Assembly (NCBI GenBank): GCA_035553515.1
Contig: DATNDG010000052.1
Coordinates: 5,685-69,684, forward strand
Direction: 5' to 3'
Length of the DNA: 64,000 nt
Source: DAHUYF01 sp035553515
Lineage (GTDB): Bacteria > Pseudomonadota > Alphaproteobacteria > ATCC43930 > CGMCC-115725
The notes under the pieces were generated by a model, which had not been told where the DNA came from, made no database searches, and saw only the letters and a program-made list of their open reading frames with translations. Of this stretch, positions 51,969 through 60,738 are shown piece after piece. How positions within the stretch are numbered: the stretch's first letter is position 1; each line of letters starts with the position of its first letter. The position numbers and the translations under genes were made by a program.

Positions 51969-52622
51969 GTGCTCAGCCTCGCTTTCGCCGGGGCGCAGGA
52001 GCCGCTCCGCCTGCTCTGCCTCGGTGCCCATCCGGACGATATCGAGATCGGCTGCGGCGGCACGATCCTGCGGCTCGCCGCCGAGCACAAGAACATGAGC
52101 GTTCGCTGGCTGGTGTTCAGCGGCGACGAGCACCGCCGGCAGGAGGCCGCTGCGGCGGCGCGCTGGTTCCTCGGCGGCCTCGCCGAGGTCGAAATCGAGA
52201 TCCGCGACTTCCGCGACGGGTTCTTTCCCTCCCAACACGCCGCCCTCAAAGAGGAGTTCGAGCGGCTCAAGCGGCAGTATCGCCCGTCGCTTGTGCTGAC
52301 GCATTGCCGGGACGACCTGCACCAGGATCACCGGCTGGTCGCCGAACTCACTTACAACACCTTTCGCGACCATCTCGTCTGGGAATACGAGATCCCGAAA
52401 TACGACGGCGATCTTGGCAATCCCAACCTGTTCGTGCCGCTCGGCGCCGAGCATTGCCGGCGCAAGGTCGCGGGGCTGCTGGAGCATTTTCCGAGCCAAC
52501 GGACACGCGCTTCCTGGTTCACCGAGGAGACGTTCTTCGCCTTGCTGCGCCTGCGCGGCATCGGCTGCAACGCGCTGTCGGGATATGCAGAAGCGTTCTA
52601 TTGCCGCAAAGCGGTGGTCTGA
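51969..52622 (+). CDS. PIG-L family deacetylase
   Basis: This 217-residue zinc enzyme of the LmbE/PIG-L family removes acetyl groups from N-acetylated sugars or related small molecules. The metal motif AHPDD is in LLCLGAHPDDIEIGCGGT, and a further histidine pair is in THCRDDLHQDHRLVAE. The GTG start follows GAGG and lies seven bases after the nucleotidyltransferase stop; the open frame extends upstream without family similarity. It completes the three-gene cassette and is convergent with ku, 13 bases apart. Confidence 0.88.
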   Translation: MLSLAFAGAQEPLRLLCLGAHPDDIEIGCGGTILRLAAEHKNMSVRWLVFSGDEHRRQEAAAAARWFLGGLAEVEIEIRDFRDGFFPSQHAALKEEFERLKRQYRPSLVLTHCRDDLHQDHRLVAELTYNTFRDHLVWEYEIPKYDGDLGNPNLFVPLGAEHCRRKVAGLLEHFPSQRTRASWFTEETFFALLRLRGIGCNALSGYAEAFYCRKAVV

Positions 52623-52635
52623 CCGGGAGCGTCGC

Positions 52636-53460
52636 TCAGTGCGTGGGTAGCCCGGCCTTCGCCGAGCCGCGCGGCAGCGGCGCGGAGAGCTCGGCCAGGC
52701 TGCTCTCGAGCGCTTCCTGCAAATCGCCGACCACGCTCGGCGGCGCGAGCGCCGGCAATGCCGGCTTTTCGCCGCGACGCTTCGACTGTACGAAATGGAA
52801 GAGCGCCTCCTGGTAGCGATCGCGGAAGTCGCGCCGCGGATCGAAGCTCCCGGCGAGCCGCGCGATGATCCGTTCGGCAAGCTCGATCATCGCCTCGCTG
52901 GGCGCTGAATCCTCGCTCTCGCCGGCCGCCTCCTCGCCCCGCACCTCATGCGCCGCGCGCAGGCTGGTCAGCAGCATGACCCTCCCGCGCGGCTCGATGA
53001 CCACGGCGCGCTCGCGCGCCCCCAGGACGAGCCGGCTGATGGCGGCGAGGCCGCGGCGGCGCATCGCTTCGCGCAGCACGGCATAGGCCGGGTCGGGAGC
53101 GCGCCCGTCCGGCATCAGGAAATAGGGGGCATCGACATAGGCGCGGTCTATGGCGTCGCGCTCGACGAAGCGCTCGATGCGTAGCGTACGCGAGGAGTCG
53201 ATCTCGATCTCGACCAGTTCTCGCTCCTCGAGCGGCACGAAGCGCCCGGGCTCGACCTCGTAGCCGCGCACCACCGCTTCGCGCGTCACCTCCTTGCCGG
53301 TCTGCGGGTCATGCGGCCGCATTTGCAGGCGGTTGAGGGTCGCCCGGTTGAGCGCCTGGAAGCCCAGCCGGTCGGTCCGGGCGGCGGCGGCCTGGAGCCG
53401 CACCGCGCACCCCATGCGGCCAAGGACGAGAAGGCCTTTCCAGCTGGTACGGGACGCCAT
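52636..53460 (-). CDS. ku: Non-homologous end-joining protein Ku
   Basis: This 274-residue homodimeric protein binds DNA double-strand ends and recruits the ligase LigD. The family elements are visible: SWKGLLVLGRMGCAVRLQAA, FQALNRATLNRLQMRPHDPQTGKEVTREAVVRGYEV, IERFVERDAIDRAYVDAPYFLMPDG and the core-end region DPRRDFRDRYQEALFHFVQSKRRGE. The length and order are normal. No ligD is nearby. AGAGGATGA precedes the ATG. A near-consensus EcfG-type promoter lies 50 bases upstream, in line with stress control of Ku reported in rhizobia. Confidence 0.93.
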   Translation of the reverse strand: MASRTSWKGLLVLGRMGCAVRLQAAAARTDRLGFQALNRATLNRLQMRPHDPQTGKEVTREAVVRGYEVEPGRFVPLEERELVEIEIDSSRTLRIERFVERDAIDRAYVDAPYFLMPDGRAPDPAYAVLREAMRRRGLAAISRLVLGARERAVVIEPRGRVMLLTSLRAAHEVRGEEAAGESEDSAPSEAMIELAERIIARLAGSFDPRRDFRDRYQEALFHFVQSKRRGEKPALPALAPPSVVGDLQEALESSLAELSAPLPRGSAKAGLPTH

Positions 53461-53509
53461 TCATCCTCTTTGTTCGATACGGGAGCCGGGCGCGGGCAAC
53501 CGACGCGTC

Positions 53510-53534
53510 AACGCTCGGGCGAACCAAAGGTTTC
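53510..53534 (-). promoter_or_regulatory. EcfG-like promoter upstream of ku (GAAAC-N16-CGTT)
   Basis: On the minus strand GAAAC (53534-53530), a 16-base spacer and CGTT (53513-53510) match the GGAAC-N16/17-CGTT consensus in all but one position. It lies 50 bases upstream of the ku ATG. The assignment is weaker than for the perfect site at 49626. Confidence 0.45.
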
Positions 53535-53684
53535 AGAGGCCGCTGCGGCTGGAGATAACAGTCTCCCGACACGGCGTTAACTCCGTTTCAAGTGCCGCCG
53601 GCGTAGAAACCCGTCGCCATGCCGGCACGCCCTGCCCAAGTCCGATGGCGAGCGCCCTCTCCCGGCCCGGCGCGGCGCTTCGTC

Positions 53685-54611
53685 ATGCCGGTCCCGAGCC
53701 GCGAGGAGGTCCGCGCCGGCATCTTCTATATGCTGGCCTCGGTCTTCGTCTTCTCGATGATCAACGCGCTCGTCAAATGGGAGGCGGCGCGCTACCCGCT
53801 GGAGGAAGTGGTCTTCTTCCGCTGTGCGTTCTCGCTCTTCCCGGCACTGGGCCTGGTCTTCGCCGGCGGCGGCGCGCGACTGCTGCGCACCGGCCGCCTC
53901 GGGGAGCATGTCGGCCGCGGCGTCCTGCAGTTCATCTCGATGATGTGCATCTTCGCCGCGTTCGGGCTGATGCCGCTCGCCGATGCGGTGGCGATCACCT
54001 TCTCGGCGCCGCTTTTCCTCACCATTCTGTCAATCCCGCTGCTCGGGGAGCGGGTCGGCCGCCATCGCTGGGCGGCGGTGCTGGTCGGATTCGGCGGCGT
54101 GCTGCTGATGGTCCGCTCCGGCGGCGGGTTCGGTGGCGGGCTTGCCTCGACCGGTGCCCTCATGGCATTGGCCAGCGCGGCGATCGGCGCCAATGTCACC
54201 ATCGCCGTGCGCAGAATGACGCTGACCGAGGCGAGCCCGACGCTCGTCGCCTACCAGGCGCTCGTCACCACCGCGCTGAGCGCGATCCTGCTGCCTTACG
54301 CCTGGACCGCGCCCGCCCTTACCGACGCGCTGCTGATGGCGGCCACCGGCCTTTGCTCCGGCATCGGCCAGTTCTGGTGGACCCAGGCCTTCCGCTTCGC
54401 CCCGGCGGCCGTCGCCGCGCCCTTCAGCTATCTTTCGATGATCTGGTCGCTGGGATTGGGCTACCTGATCTGGGGGGATGTGCCCGGCTGGGCGCTGCTG
54501 GGCGGGGGTGGCGTCGTCGCCGCCAGCGGCCTCTATATCCTCTATCGCGAAACCGTGCGCTGCGTCCCGCAAGCGGCATCCGCCCGGTCTACGGATCGGC
54601 CTGAGCTCTAG
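53685..54611 (+). CDS. EamA/DMT family transporter
   Basis: This 308-residue inner-membrane protein has ten hydrophobic helices in two EamA repeats, as in drug/metabolite exporters. It starts MPVPSREEVRAGIFYMLASVFVFSMINALVKWEA; a frame beginning 22 codons earlier (53619) is basic and poorly conserved, so the later ATG is preferred. Key stretches are ADAVAITFSAPLFLTILSIPLLGERVG and the mirror PAAVAAPFSYLSMIWSLGLGYLIWGDVPG. The substrate is unknown. Its stop TAG shares the tetranucleotide CTAG with the stop of the convergent panE gene. Confidence 0.88.
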   Translation: MPVPSREEVRAGIFYMLASVFVFSMINALVKWEAARYPLEEVVFFRCAFSLFPALGLVFAGGGARLLRTGRLGEHVGRGVLQFISMMCIFAAFGLMPLADAVAITFSAPLFLTILSIPLLGERVGRHRWAAVLVGFGGVLLMVRSGGGFGGGLASTGALMALASAAIGANVTIAVRRMTLTEASPTLVAYQALVTTALSAILLPYAWTAPALTDALLMAATGLCSGIGQFWWTQAFRFAPAAVAAPFSYLSMIWSLGLGYLIWGDVPGWALLGGGGVVAASGLYILYRETVRCVPQAASARSTDRPEL

Positions 54612-55570
54612 CCCGCCGCGCGCATGCGGGTCAGCGCGCCGATCGACTCGAGCATCGGTGTCTTCACCTCGACCCGGCAGCCGAGTTCGACCACCGCGCC
54701 GACCAAAGCGTCGATCTCCACCGGGCGCCCCGCCTCGAAATCCTGCAACATAGAGGTCTTGAAGTCGCCGATGACACGCGCCTCCTCGATGCGCGCCTCG
54801 ACGTCGCGGTCGAAGCGCGTGCCGAGCCGCTCGGCGACGGCCTGGCATTCGAGCATGGCGCCGCGCAGCACGGCGCGCACGCCCGGATCCTCGGCGAGGC
54901 GAGCCATCTTGGCCCCGGTAAGCACGCTCACCGGATTGAACGCGACGTTGCCCCAGAGCTTCATCCAGACCGCATCGCGGATGCGGGGGGTGGTCTCCAC
55001 CTTGATGCCGGCAGCGCCCAGCACCTCGGCAACGCGCCGGAGCCGCGGCGAGTTCGTGCCGTCGGGCTCGCCCAGGATCAGCAGATTGCCGCCGAAGCGG
55101 CGGACGAGCCCGGGTTCCGGCACGGCAGCCGCCATGTAGACGACGCAGCCGACGACGCCCGCGGCAGCGAGATGGTGCGCGACGCTGCCATCGGGATCGA
55201 CCGCGACGATCCGCGAGCCCTCGAGCGGCGGCCCGGCGCGGTAGGGAAACCACCACGGTATCCCATTCTGCGCCGGTAGCAGCACCGTCTCGGGACCGAG
55301 CAGCGAAGCAATCGCCGGTGCCGCCCCCGGCATCGCATGCGCCTTCGTGGCGATCACCACCAGCTCTTGCCGGCCGAGCTCCTCCGCACGGTCGGTGGCG
55401 GGCAGCCTGAGCACGCGCGTCTCGCCGCGCTCCTCGAGCCGGAGTCCCTCAGCCGCGATCGCCTTGAGATGCGGTCCGCGCGCCACCACCGCCACTTCAT
55501 GGCCGGCCATCGCGAGCTTCGCCGCGATGTACCCGCCAATGGCGCCGGCGCCGAAGACGGTGACTTTCAT
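54608..55570 (-). CDS. panE: 2-dehydropantoate 2-reductase (ketopantoate reductase) family protein
   Basis: This 320-residue NADPH-dependent enzyme reduces ketopantoate for pantothenate and CoA. The Rossmann motif is VFGAGAIGGYIAAKLAMAGHEVA, and the catalytic lysine lies in AVWMKLWGNVAFNP. The C-terminal helical domain has the conserved SMLQDFEAGRPVEIDALVGAVVELG. The family has several paralogues with other 2-keto acids, so the exact substrate is unproven. It ends tail-to-tail with the EamA gene and is divergent from hpnN. Confidence 0.85.
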   Translation of the reverse strand: MKVTVFGAGAIGGYIAAKLAMAGHEVAVVARGPHLKAIAAEGLRLEERGETRVLRLPATDRAEELGRQELVVIATKAHAMPGAAPAIASLLGPETVLLPAQNGIPWWFPYRAGPPLEGSRIVAVDPDGSVAHHLAAAGVVGCVVYMAAAVPEPGLVRRFGGNLLILGEPDGTNSPRLRRVAEVLGAAGIKVETTPRIRDAVWMKLWGNVAFNPVSVLTGAKMARLAEDPGVRAVLRGAMLECQAVAERLGTRFDRDVEARIEEARVIGDFKTSMLQDFEAGRPVEIDALVGAVVELGCRVEVKTPMLESIGALTRMRAAG

Positions 55571-55620
55571 GCCGCTTTGCTCGGCCGCATTTCGACGAGG
55601 CTATCGGCCGGATCCAGTGG

Positions 55621-55632
55621 CGTCAATTGACG
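55621..55632. promoter_or_regulatory. Perfect palindrome CGTCAATTGACG in the panE-hpnN gap
   Basis: This 12-base palindrome gives a TTGACG -35-like hexamer on both strands (plus at 55627-55632, minus at 55626-55621). Each is followed at about 15-17 bases by a weak -10-like element (CATAGC on the plus strand, GATAGC on the minus strand). It may be a back-to-back promoter or an operator in the 297-base divergent gap; the rest of the gap shows nothing recognisable. Confidence 0.4.
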
Positions 55633-55867
55633 GCGGGACGGCAGGTTGCATAGCCGATCCTCGGGAGGGCTTGCGCCTCGCGAGCCGGTCCTCGATAAAG
55701 AGGCGTCATGCAGCCCTCCGCCTCGCGTGAGCGCGCCGCTGCGCCACACCCCGCCGCAACGGCGCTTCGGTCCTTGCCCGCGGCCCCCAGCACCATCCCA
55801 TCCGCGCAGCGCGCCGCCGCTCGCGGCCCGGTGATGCCGTCAAGCCGGCACAAGGCCTGAAGACGCT

Positions 55868-58447
55868 ATGCTGGGCGTCATCGCGACCCTCGTCGAGTTC
55901 AGCCGGCGCAATGCCGCCGCCATCACAGTCGTCGTGCTGCTACTGGCGATCGGCGGTGGCTATTATGCGGCCAAGCACATCAGTATCGACACCGACGTCG
56001 ACAAGCTGATCAATCCCAACCTGCCCTGGCGCCAGCGCGAGAAGGCGCTCGACACCGCCTTTCCCCAGAATGCCGATCTGCTGCTGGTGGTGATCGACGC
56101 CGCCACCGCCGACCAGGCCGGCGATGCGAGCGCGGCGCTGGCCAAGCGGCTTGCGGCCGAAAAGGACCTGTTCCGTACGGTTCGGCGGCCGGAGAGCGGC
56201 TCTTACTTCCAGAAGAACGGGCTTCTCTTCCTGTCCAAGCAGGAGGTGCAGGATTTCGCCGATCAGATCATCGCGGCGCAGCCATTGATCGGCACGCTGG
56301 CCGCCGATCCGAGCCTGCGCGGCGTCTTCGACGCGCTCGACCTCGCGGCGCAAGGGCTGATCCACGACGAGTCAGGTGCCAAGGCCATCGACGCGCCTCT
56401 CGCGACGGTGGCCAAGGCGACCGAAGCGGCACTCGCCAGCAAGCACTCGCCCATTTCGTGGCAGGCAATGATGACCGGCCGCAAGCCCGAGCCGCTCGAG
56501 TTGCGCCGATTCATCCTGACGCAACCCAGGCTCCAGTACAGCGCCGTCCAGCCGGGCGAGCGGGCGACCGAGGCGGTCCATGAAGCCGCGCAGCAGCTCG
56601 GACTGACGCCGGAGAACGGCGTCCGCGTGCGAATCACCGGACCGGTCGCACTCTCGGACGCCCAGTTCTCGACGTTGAGCAATGGAGCGTGGTTTTCCAC
56701 CTCGCTCTCGGTCGGGCTGCTCTGCCTCTGGCTGATGCTGGCGCTCCGCTCATTGCGGCTCTTCGCCGCCATCATCACCACGCTGATCGTCGGCCTCGTC
56801 GCCTGCGGCGTATTCGCCGTCGGCGCAGTCGGTCCGCTCAACCCGATCTCGGTCGCCTTCGCCGTTCTCTTCGTGGGCATCGCCGTGGATTTCGGCATCC
56901 AATTCAGCGTGCGCTATCGCGACGAGCGGTTCCATGCCGACAATTTCCCGGAAGCACTGCGGGCGACGGCGCGCGGCATTGGCGGACCGCTCACCGTCGC
57001 GGCGCTCGCCGCCTCGGTAGGGTTCTTTTCCTTCGTGCCGACCAACTACACCGGGGTCTCCGACCTCGGGCTCATCGCCGGGGTCGGCATGCTGCTCGCG
57101 CTTGTGCTGAATCTGAGCCTGCTGCCGGCGCTGCTCACCATCCTCCGGCCGAAGGGCGAGCAGCGCCCGGTCGGGTTCGCCCGCGCTGCGCCGGTCGACC
57201 GCTTCCTGCTGCGCCACCGCAGGCCGGTTCTGGTCGCTTCGGTTCTCCTCGCGTTGGGCTGCATGGCCCTGATGCCGCGGCTGAGCTTCGACTTCAACCC
57301 GCTGCATTTGCAGAACCCGAAGCAGGAGGCGGTATCGACTCTGTTCGACCTGATGTCGAACCCGTCGACGACCCCCTACACCATCGACATCCTCTCGCCG
57401 TCCGTTGCCGACGCTGCGGCGCTCGCGGCAAGGCTCGAAAAACTGCCGGAGGTCGCGCAGGTTGTCACCGCGGCGAGCTATGTCCCTGAGGACCAAGAGG
57501 CAAAGATCGCCATTATAAGCGACGCGGCGCAGCTTCTCGGCCCGACCTTGACGCCGGCGCAGGTGAAGCCGCCACCCTCCGATGCGGAGGTGCTGGCGAC
57601 GATCGCGCGGTGCGCGGCGGACATGAAGCAGGCTGCGGAGCGCGGCAGCGCCGGCGCCGCGGCGCTCGCCAAGGCGCTCGAGCAGGTGATGGCCCGCGGC
57701 GCAGCCGTGCTGCCGGCATTGCGCGCCAACCTCGCACCCGGCATCGAACAGCGTCTCAACGAGCTACGGCTCTCGTTGCAGCCGGAGCCGGTCACCCTGG
57801 CGAGCCTGCCGGAGTCGTTGAAGCGCGACTGGATCGCTCCGGACGGGCAGGCGAGGATCGAGGTCTTCCCGAAGGGCGACGCCCGCGAGAACCGGGTGCT
57901 GCGCCGGTTTACCACCGCCGTCCAGCAGATCGCACCCGATGCCACCGGCACGCCGGTGACGATCCAGGAATCGGCACGCACGGTCACCAATGCGTTCCTC
58001 GTTGCCGGACTCATCGCGGTCGCGGCCATCTCGACGCTGCTGGCGCTGGTGCTGCGGCGGGTCTGGCATGTGGTGATGGTGCTGGCACCGCTGCTGCTCG
58101 CGGGCCTCTTGACCATGGCGACGAGCGTCCTCGCCGGGCTGCCGATCAATTTCGCCAACATCATCGCCTTGCCTCTGCTGCTCGGCGTCGGCGTCGCTTT
58201 CGACATCTATTTCGTCATGCGCTGGCGCACCGGTCACGGCGAGCCGCTGCAGTCGAGCACCGCGCGCGCCATCCTGTTCAGCGCACTCACCACCGGCACC
58301 GCTTTCGGCAGCCTCGCTCTGTCGAACGATCCCGGCACCTCTGAGATGGGCAAGCTGCTCACCGTCGCCCTGTTCTACACGCTGCTGTGCACCTTCTTCG
58401 TCCTGCCGGCGCTGCTCGGGCCGGCACGAGAACCGCCCGCACGGTGA
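55868..58447 (+). CDS. hpnN: Hopanoid transporter HpnN (RND/MMPL family)
   Basis: This 859-residue inner-membrane protein has two MMPL/RND halves, each with a large periplasmic region and a group of helices. In the first half the helical block is LSVGLLCLWLMLALRSLRLFAAIITTLIVG...AVLFVGIAVDFGIQFSVRYRDER. In the second, NAFLVAGLIAVAAISTLLALVLRRVWHVVMV...IIALPLLLGVGVAFDIYFVMRW. HpnN moves hopanoids to the outer membrane in Rhodopseudomonas. The neighbouring hpn genes confirm the assignment. It has no strong ribosome binding site and is convergent with hpnK. Confidence 0.93.
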   Translation: MLGVIATLVEFSRRNAAAITVVVLLLAIGGGYYAAKHISIDTDVDKLINPNLPWRQREKALDTAFPQNADLLLVVIDAATADQAGDASAALAKRLAAEKDLFRTVRRPESGSYFQKNGLLFLSKQEVQDFADQIIAAQPLIGTLAADPSLRGVFDALDLAAQGLIHDESGAKAIDAPLATVAKATEAALASKHSPISWQAMMTGRKPEPLELRRFILTQPRLQYSAVQPGERATEAVHEAAQQLGLTPENGVRVRITGPVALSDAQFSTLSNGAWFSTSLSVGLLCLWLMLALRSLRLFAAIITTLIVGLVACGVFAVGAVGPLNPISVAFAVLFVGIAVDFGIQFSVRYRDERFHADNFPEALRATARGIGGPLTVAALAASVGFFSFVPTNYTGVSDLGLIAGVGMLLALVLNLSLLPALLTILRPKGEQRPVGFARAAPVDRFLLRHRRPVLVASVLLALGCMALMPRLSFDFNPLHLQNPKQEAVSTLFDLMSNPSTTPYTIDILSPSVADAAALAARLEKLPEVAQVVTAASYVPEDQEAKIAIISDAAQLLGPTLTPAQVKPPPSDAEVLATIARCAADMKQAAERGSAGAAALAKALEQVMARGAAVLPALRANLAPGIEQRLNELRLSLQPEPVTLASLPESLKRDWIAPDGQARIEVFPKGDARENRVLRRFTTAVQQIAPDATGTPVTIQESARTVTNAFLVAGLIAVAAISTLLALVLRRVWHVVMVLAPLLLAGLLTMATSVLAGLPINFANIIALPLLLGVGVAFDIYFVMRWRTGHGEPLQSSTARAILFSALTTGTAFGSLALSNDPGTSEMGKLLTVALFYTLLCTFFVLPALLGPAREPPAR

Positions 58448-58450
58448 GCG

Positions 58451-59314
58451 TCAGCCCGGCGCAAGATCGGCGTAGCTGACGAGTTCGATGCCGTCGCGCT
58501 CGATCGCGGCGCGCAGGCGCGGGCTCAGCAGCGCCGCCAGCTCTTCGGTCTGGCGGTAGCGCGGCATGGTGGCGAGAAGCCGCGGGGTCTGCGTCGCGGC
58601 TGGATGGCAATAGAGTTCGCTGACGCCGGGCGGCAGCGCCGAGACGAGGCGCAGCATGCGCTCTTCCGTCATGCTCCCGGTCCAGGCAAGACCGAGCAGA
58701 TGGTCGTTGACCGCGATGCCGGCGCGGCGCAGCCGGCGGCGCAGCATGGCGATCCAGGGCCGATAAAGCGGCCGGCGCACGCGGCTCCCCTCCGCGGCGG
58801 CGACATGGTTCAGCAACGCATGCGGCTCGTCGGGCACCCGCATCGCGCGCGCGCCGAATTCCCGGCCGATGCGCAGGATCAGTCCCGCCACCGTCGGATG
58901 GACGTGCATGTGGCGATGAGCATTGACGTGGTCGAGCTCGAGTCCGGTGGCGTGGAACGCGGCGAACTGCGCGCGAATTTCAGCGGCGAGCTGCCGCCGC
59001 GCCCGCGGCGCGAAGAAAAAGCGGCAGCCTGCGCGGAACATGTTGGTATCGAACTGGCCGCGCCCGTCGACGAGGTCCGGCACCGCTTCCGGCGGCAGCA
59101 CCGGCGCGCCGTCGACCAGATTGACGTGGAGCCCGACCCGAAGCCGCGGCAGGCACCGGGCGCACGCGACCGCCTCGGCCGCCGCCGGCGCGCCGACCAT
59201 CAGGCTGGTGCAGGTGAGGATGCCTTCGCGGCTCGCCCGCTCGACCGCCACATTGACGGCATCGTCGAGGCCGAAATCGTCGGCGCAGACGATGAGCCGC
59301 CGGCGCAGCTTCAG
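58451..59314 (-). CDS. hpnK: Hopanoid side-chain deacetylase HpnK (ChbG/YdjC fold)
   Basis: This 287-residue protein of the ChbG/YdjC carbohydrate deacetylase family has metal motifs CADDFGLDDAVN and LDHVNAHRHMHVHP. In Burkholderia HpnK removes the acetyl group from the N-acetylglucosaminyl-bacteriohopanetetrol made by HpnI. The start is unusual: the frame has no ATG, GTG or TTG near the conserved N-terminus. CTG at 59314-59312 begins exactly at LKLRRRLIV and overlaps the hpnJ stop as CTGA, with GGGAG about nine bases upstream, so a CTG start is proposed. Confidence 0.88.
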   Translation of the reverse strand: MKLRRRLIVCADDFGLDDAVNVAVERASREGILTCTSLMVGAPAAAEAVACARCLPRLRVGLHVNLVDGAPVLPPEAVPDLVDGRGQFDTNMFRAGCRFFFAPRARRQLAAEIRAQFAAFHATGLELDHVNAHRHMHVHPTVAGLILRIGREFGARAMRVPDEPHALLNHVAAAEGSRVRRPLYRPWIAMLRRRLRRAGIAVNDHLLGLAWTGSMTEERMLRLVSALPPGVSELYCHPAATQTPRLLATMPRYRQTEELAALLSPRLRAAIERDGIELVSYADLAPG

Positions 59315-60738
59315 TGCGCCAGCTCCCGTTCGCGCAGGAACTGGAAGAACTCGACGCCCTCGCGCAACCGGCGCACCATCATCTCGGGGCTTCTCACCAT
59401 TTCGCCGACGATCGAGGCGATCTTGCCGGCGCGGAAGTAGAAGCGCTTGTAGAACAGCTCCACCGAGTCGAAGATTTCCTCGTGCGAGAGATGCGGGTAG
59501 TGGAGCGGCGCGATCTGGATGCCGTGCTCGTCGACGAGATCGGCGTGCTCGGCGTCGAACCAGCCATTTTCCACCGCCTGCTTGTGCAGGAAGGTGCCCG
59601 GATAGGGCGCTGCCAGCGAGACCTGGATGGTGTGTGGATTGATCTCGTTGGCGAAGCGGATGGTCTCTTCGATCGTCTCCTTGGTCTCGCCAGGCAGACC
59701 GAGGATGAAGGTGCCGTGGATGGTGATGCCAAGCTCGTGGCAATCCTTGGTGAAGCGCCGCGCGACGTCGACGAGCATCCCCTTCTTGATGTTGTGCAGG
59801 ATCTTTTGATTGCCGGACTCGTAGCCGACGAGCAGCAGGCGCAGCCCGTTGTCGCGCAGCACCTTGAGCGTGTCGCGTGGCACGTTCGCCTTGGCATTGC
59901 AGGACCAGGTGACGCCGAGCTTGCCGAGCTCGCGCGCAATCGCCTCGGCGCGCGGTAGGTTGTCGGTGAAGGTATCGTCGTCGAAGAAGAACTCCCTCAC
60001 CTGCGGGAAGTAGTGCTTCGCCAGCCGGATCTCCTCGATGACGTGCTCGACGCTGCGCACGCGATAGCGGTGACCGCCCACGGTCTGCGGCCAGAGGCAG
60101 AAGGTGCAGCGCGACTTGCAGCCGCGGCCGGTATAGAGCGACAGATAGGGATGCTTGAGGTAGCCGATGAAATAATTCTCGATCTTGAGATCGCGCTTGT
60201 AGACCTCGGTGACGAAGGGCAGCTGGTCCATGTTCTCGAGGACGGCCCGCTCGCGGTTGTGGACGATGCGCCCGGCGGCGTCGCGATAGCTGAGTCCGTC
60301 GATGGCGGCGAAATCCGCCCCTTCGGCGACGTCCTTGACGGTGAAATCGAACTCGTTGCGGGCGACGAAATCGATGGCGGTCGATGCCTTGAGGCTCTCC
60401 TCCGGCTGGACCGCGACGCGGGCGCCGACGAAGCCGACCTTGAGCTTGGGATTAACGTCGCGCAACGCCTCGGCCACCTTGACATCGGAGGCGAAGGAAG
60501 GGGTCGAGGTGTGCAACACGGCGAGATCGTAGTCGCGCGCCAGTGGCAGCACGTCGGCGAGCGGAATGCGTGCCGGCGGTGCGTCGATGAGGCGGCTCCC
60601 CGGCACCAGCGCCGCCGGCTGCGCGAGCCAGGTCGGGTACCAGAAGGAGCGAATCTCGCGACGCGCCTGATAGCGCGAGCCGGCGCCGCCGTCGAACCCC
60701 TCATATGACGGCGGGTGAAGGAACAGTGTCTTCATCAT
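59311..60738 (-). CDS. hpnJ: Hopanoid radical SAM protein HpnJ
   Basis: This 475-residue protein has an N-terminal cobalamin-binding-like domain and a radical SAM domain whose iron-sulfur ligands are C207, C211 and C214 in GRGCKSRCTFC. It acts on glucosaminyl-bacteriohopanetetrol to form the cyclitol ether. Other visible motifs are FFFDDDTFTDNLPRAEAIA and LGLPGETKETIEETIRFA. Its ATG overlaps the hpnI stop by ATGA, and its stop overlaps the hpnK start. Confidence 0.95.
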   Translation of the reverse strand: MMKTLFLHPPSYEGFDGGAGSRYQARREIRSFWYPTWLAQPAALVPGSRLIDAPPARIPLADVLPLARDYDLAVLHTSTPSFASDVKVAEALRDVNPKLKVGFVGARVAVQPEESLKASTAIDFVARNEFDFTVKDVAEGADFAAIDGLSYRDAAGRIVHNRERAVLENMDQLPFVTEVYKRDLKIENYFIGYLKHPYLSLYTGRGCKSRCTFCLWPQTVGGHRYRVRSVEHVIEEIRLAKHYFPQVREFFFDDDTFTDNLPRAEAIARELGKLGVTWSCNAKANVPRDTLKVLRDNGLRLLLVGYESGNQKILHNIKKGMLVDVARRFTKDCHELGITIHGTFILGLPGETKETIEETIRFANEINPHTIQVSLAAPYPGTFLHKQAVENGWFDAEHADLVDEHGIQIAPLHYPHLSHEEIFDSVELFYKRFYFRAGKIASIVGEMVRSPEMMVRRLREGVEFFQFLRERELAH

